A stretch of 13,946 bases of DNA, from contig CAJPTO010000060.1 of assembly GCA_905373605.1 (NCBI GenBank), positions 1 through 13,946 on the forward strand, written 5' to 3'. This stretch comes from an uncultured Prevotella sp. Its GTDB lineage: Bacteria; Bacteroidota; Bacteroidia; Bacteroidales; Bacteroidaceae. A model generated the notes under the pieces. It had not been told where the DNA came from. It was given only the letters and a program-made list of their open reading frames with translations, and made no database searches. Below, piece by piece: positions 12,680 through 13,946 of this stretch (position 1 is its first letter; every line of letters starts with the position of its first letter). Made by a program: the position numbers and the translations under genes.

Positions 12680-13618
12680 ATGTCGAAGATACTAAACAAA
12701 TACATTTGGTTAGCCGACACCATATATAAAGCACGCAAAATAACCTTTGAAGAGATTAACGAAGCGTGGCGAAAGGAAACCGATTTCAGCGGCGGCGAAG
12801 ACCTTCCGTTGCGCACTTTCCACAAGTGGCGCATCGGGGTGGAAGACTTGTTGGGGTTAATCATCGAATGCAACCGTAAGAACGGCTACACCTATTATAT
12901 CGAGAACGCAGACGAAATATCGCGCGGAAAGCTCAAACGATGGCTTTTCGACACCATCACCGAGGGCAATTTGCTCATGGAAAACCAACGGCTGAAAGAC
13001 AGAATACTGCTGGAACACACGCCTACCAACAACGAACAACTGAAAACAATATTGCAAGCCATGCGCACCAGCAGCACGTTAAGGCTCACCTACCATAGTT
13101 ATCACCGCCCCAAGGCCAACACTTTCTGTGTGGAACCCTATTGCGTAAAGATGTTTAGGCGACGTTGGTACATGGCGGCACGTGCCCCTTATTATGACAA
13201 GGTGATGGTTTATGCCCTCGACCGCATCGAAAACCTAGAGCTGCTTGAGGGTGACAAGTTCGCCTTTCCCACTGATTTCGATGCCGAAGCGTTCTTCGCC
13301 GACTGCTTTGGCGTTATCATTGGCGACGAAACACCCACCGAAAACGTCACCTTACGTGTCAGCCAATGGCAAGCCAACTACCTTCGCGACCTGCCTTTGC
13401 ACACTTCTCAACGCGAACTTGCGCCCGAAGACAACCGCTGCACCTTCACTTTCCGCCTGCGTCCTTCGCTAGATTTCCAACAAGAACTGCTCTCACTCGG
13501 GAATGAAGTGGAAGTGATGGAACCGCAATGGCTGAGAGAAACGATGAAAAAGAAGATAAAGGAGATGGCGGAAAGGTATGGGGAGGAAGCTAGTCTGACT
13601 TCAAAGACAAACAGATAA
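12680..13618 (+). CDS. WYL-domain transcriptional regulator
   Basis: A 312-aa DNA-binding regulator. The N-terminal part (1-75) is a helical, winged-helix-like DNA-binding region (ITFEEINEAW, LPLRTFHKWR, GYTYYIEN). A WYL domain covers about 128-200: LRLTYHSY, then the name-giving motif as WYM at 163-165 within RRRWYMAAR, then VYALDRIENLEL at 177-188. A WCX-type C-terminal extension (222-298) follows (VTLRV..., EVMEPQWLRE). In known members the WYL pocket binds nucleic acid or nucleotide ligands, and such proteins often repress phage-defence genes (for example BrxR and CapW). The next gene, 39 bases downstream on the same strand, is a DUF262 protein, so control of that gene is likely but unproven. 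Start ATG at 12680 suits the promoter. Confidence 0.92.
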   Translation: MSKILNKYIWLADTIYKARKITFEEINEAWRKETDFSGGEDLPLRTFHKWRIGVEDLLGLIIECNRKNGYTYYIENADEISRGKLKRWLFDTITEGNLLMENQRLKDRILLEHTPTNNEQLKTILQAMRTSSTLRLTYHSYHRPKANTFCVEPYCVKMFRRRWYMAARAPYYDKVMVYALDRIENLELLEGDKFAFPTDFDAEAFFADCFGVIIGDETPTENVTLRVSQWQANYLRDLPLHTSQRELAPEDNRCTFTFRLRPSLDFQQELLSLGNEVEVMEPQWLRETMKKKIKEMAERYGEEASLTSKTNR

Positions 13619-13625
13619 AATAACA

Positions 13626-13650
13626 AATACAAATTAAACCAATACAAATT
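13626..13650. repeat. Two direct copies of AATACAAATT before the DUF262 gene
   Basis: AATACAAATT occurs at 13626-13635 and again at 13641-13650, 15 bp apart, directly ahead of the ATG at 13658. It could be an operator, for instance for the WYL regulator, or chance in AT-rich DNA. I see no clear -7 box here, so the DUF262 gene may be read through from the WYL promoter. Confidence 0.45.
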
Positions 13651-13657
13651 GTTTATT

Positions 13658-13946
13658 ATGCAAGAAAACAAAATTGAAGTGAAGGCAGTTAGTCAACTGC
13701 TCAACATGAAGTTTTTTGTTCCAAGTTACCAACGAGGCTATCGTTGGACGGAACAAGAAGTGAGAGATTTGCTAGAAGACATTAATGACTTCGGCAAAAA
13801 GGAAAAGAAGCGAGGCGAGTTTTATTGCCTGCAACCACTAGTGGTACGTGCCATGACCGAGCAAGAAAAGCAAGCTAACGAACTAGAAGTGAGTGACACT
13901 TGGTATGAAGTTATTGATGGGCAACAACGACTGACCACCATATACC
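13658..13946 (+). CDS. DUF262 (GmrSD N-terminal-like) protein, 3' end outside window
   Basis: The first 96 codons of a gene that runs off the right edge. The frame shows the DUF262 hallmarks: FFVPSYQRGYRWTEQEVRDLLEDI (19-42) and the ParB-like VIDGQQRLTTIY (85-96). DUF262 proteins include the GmrS part of the type IV restriction enzyme GmrSD, which uses NTP to cut modified phage DNA, and many DUF262-DUF1524 fusions with an HNH-like nuclease at the C-terminus. Whether the nuclease part is present cannot be seen here. ATG at 13658 is the first good start after the WYL gene stop, 39 bases away. Together with the WYL regulator it suggests a defence module to the right. Confidence 0.9.
   Translation, partial: MQENKIEVKAVSQLLNMKFFVPSYQRGYRWTEQEVRDLLEDINDFGKKEKKRGEFYCLQPLVVRAMTEQEKQANELEVSDTWYEVIDGQQRLTTIY

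Overview
The window looks like chromosomal DNA of a Bacteroidota species, most likely Prevotella or a close relative. Four things point there: promoters of the TAnnTTTG type with a TTTG-like -33 box; a subtilisin-like protease with a type IX secretion tail; a 29-codon AURKAIP1/COX24-type (mS38-like) gene beside HU and RNase G; and short AACTTGTC-type and GGTGAAAAA-type intergenic repeats. The genus is an inference; no rRNA gene is present.

Layout. Positions 1-340 are repeat-rich and gene-free. A terminator and an apparent promoter (351-395) lead into a tight three-gene vitamin B6 operon (451-3002): a kinase-like/AraC fusion protein, then pdxS and pdxT, which encode the two subunits of the deoxyxylulose-independent PLP synthase. 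Positions 3003-4620 hold small repeats and hairpins and no convincing gene. A small predicted lipoprotein and a T9SS-exported S8 protease follow (4621-7351), ending at a shared bidirectional terminator. On the minus strand are ribonuclease G (7547-9121), the 29-aa ribosomal-type protein (9504-9593) and an HU-family protein (9646-9927); these read in the order HU, small protein, RNase G. Further along the same strand are tRNA-Arg(ACG), with its own promoter and terminator, and htpG (10382-12436). On the plus strand a WYL-domain regulator (12680-13618) precedes the start of a DUF262 (GmrSD-type) gene that is cut by the window end.

The most interesting item is the first gene of the B6 operon. 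Its N-terminal domain is clearly of the ThiD/PdxK ribokinase fold and keeps the substrate-side motifs. The motifs for ATP/Mg binding and catalysis (TPNxPEA, KGGH and GTGCT in active enzymes) are all altered, and an AraC-type helix-turn-helix domain is fused behind it. The simplest reading is a former vitamin kinase turned into a ligand sensor that controls pdxST. A second lead is the WYL regulator next to a DUF262 gene, which may be the edge of an anti-phage module continuing to the right. A third is the unusually structured RNA region between the 29-aa gene and RNase G.
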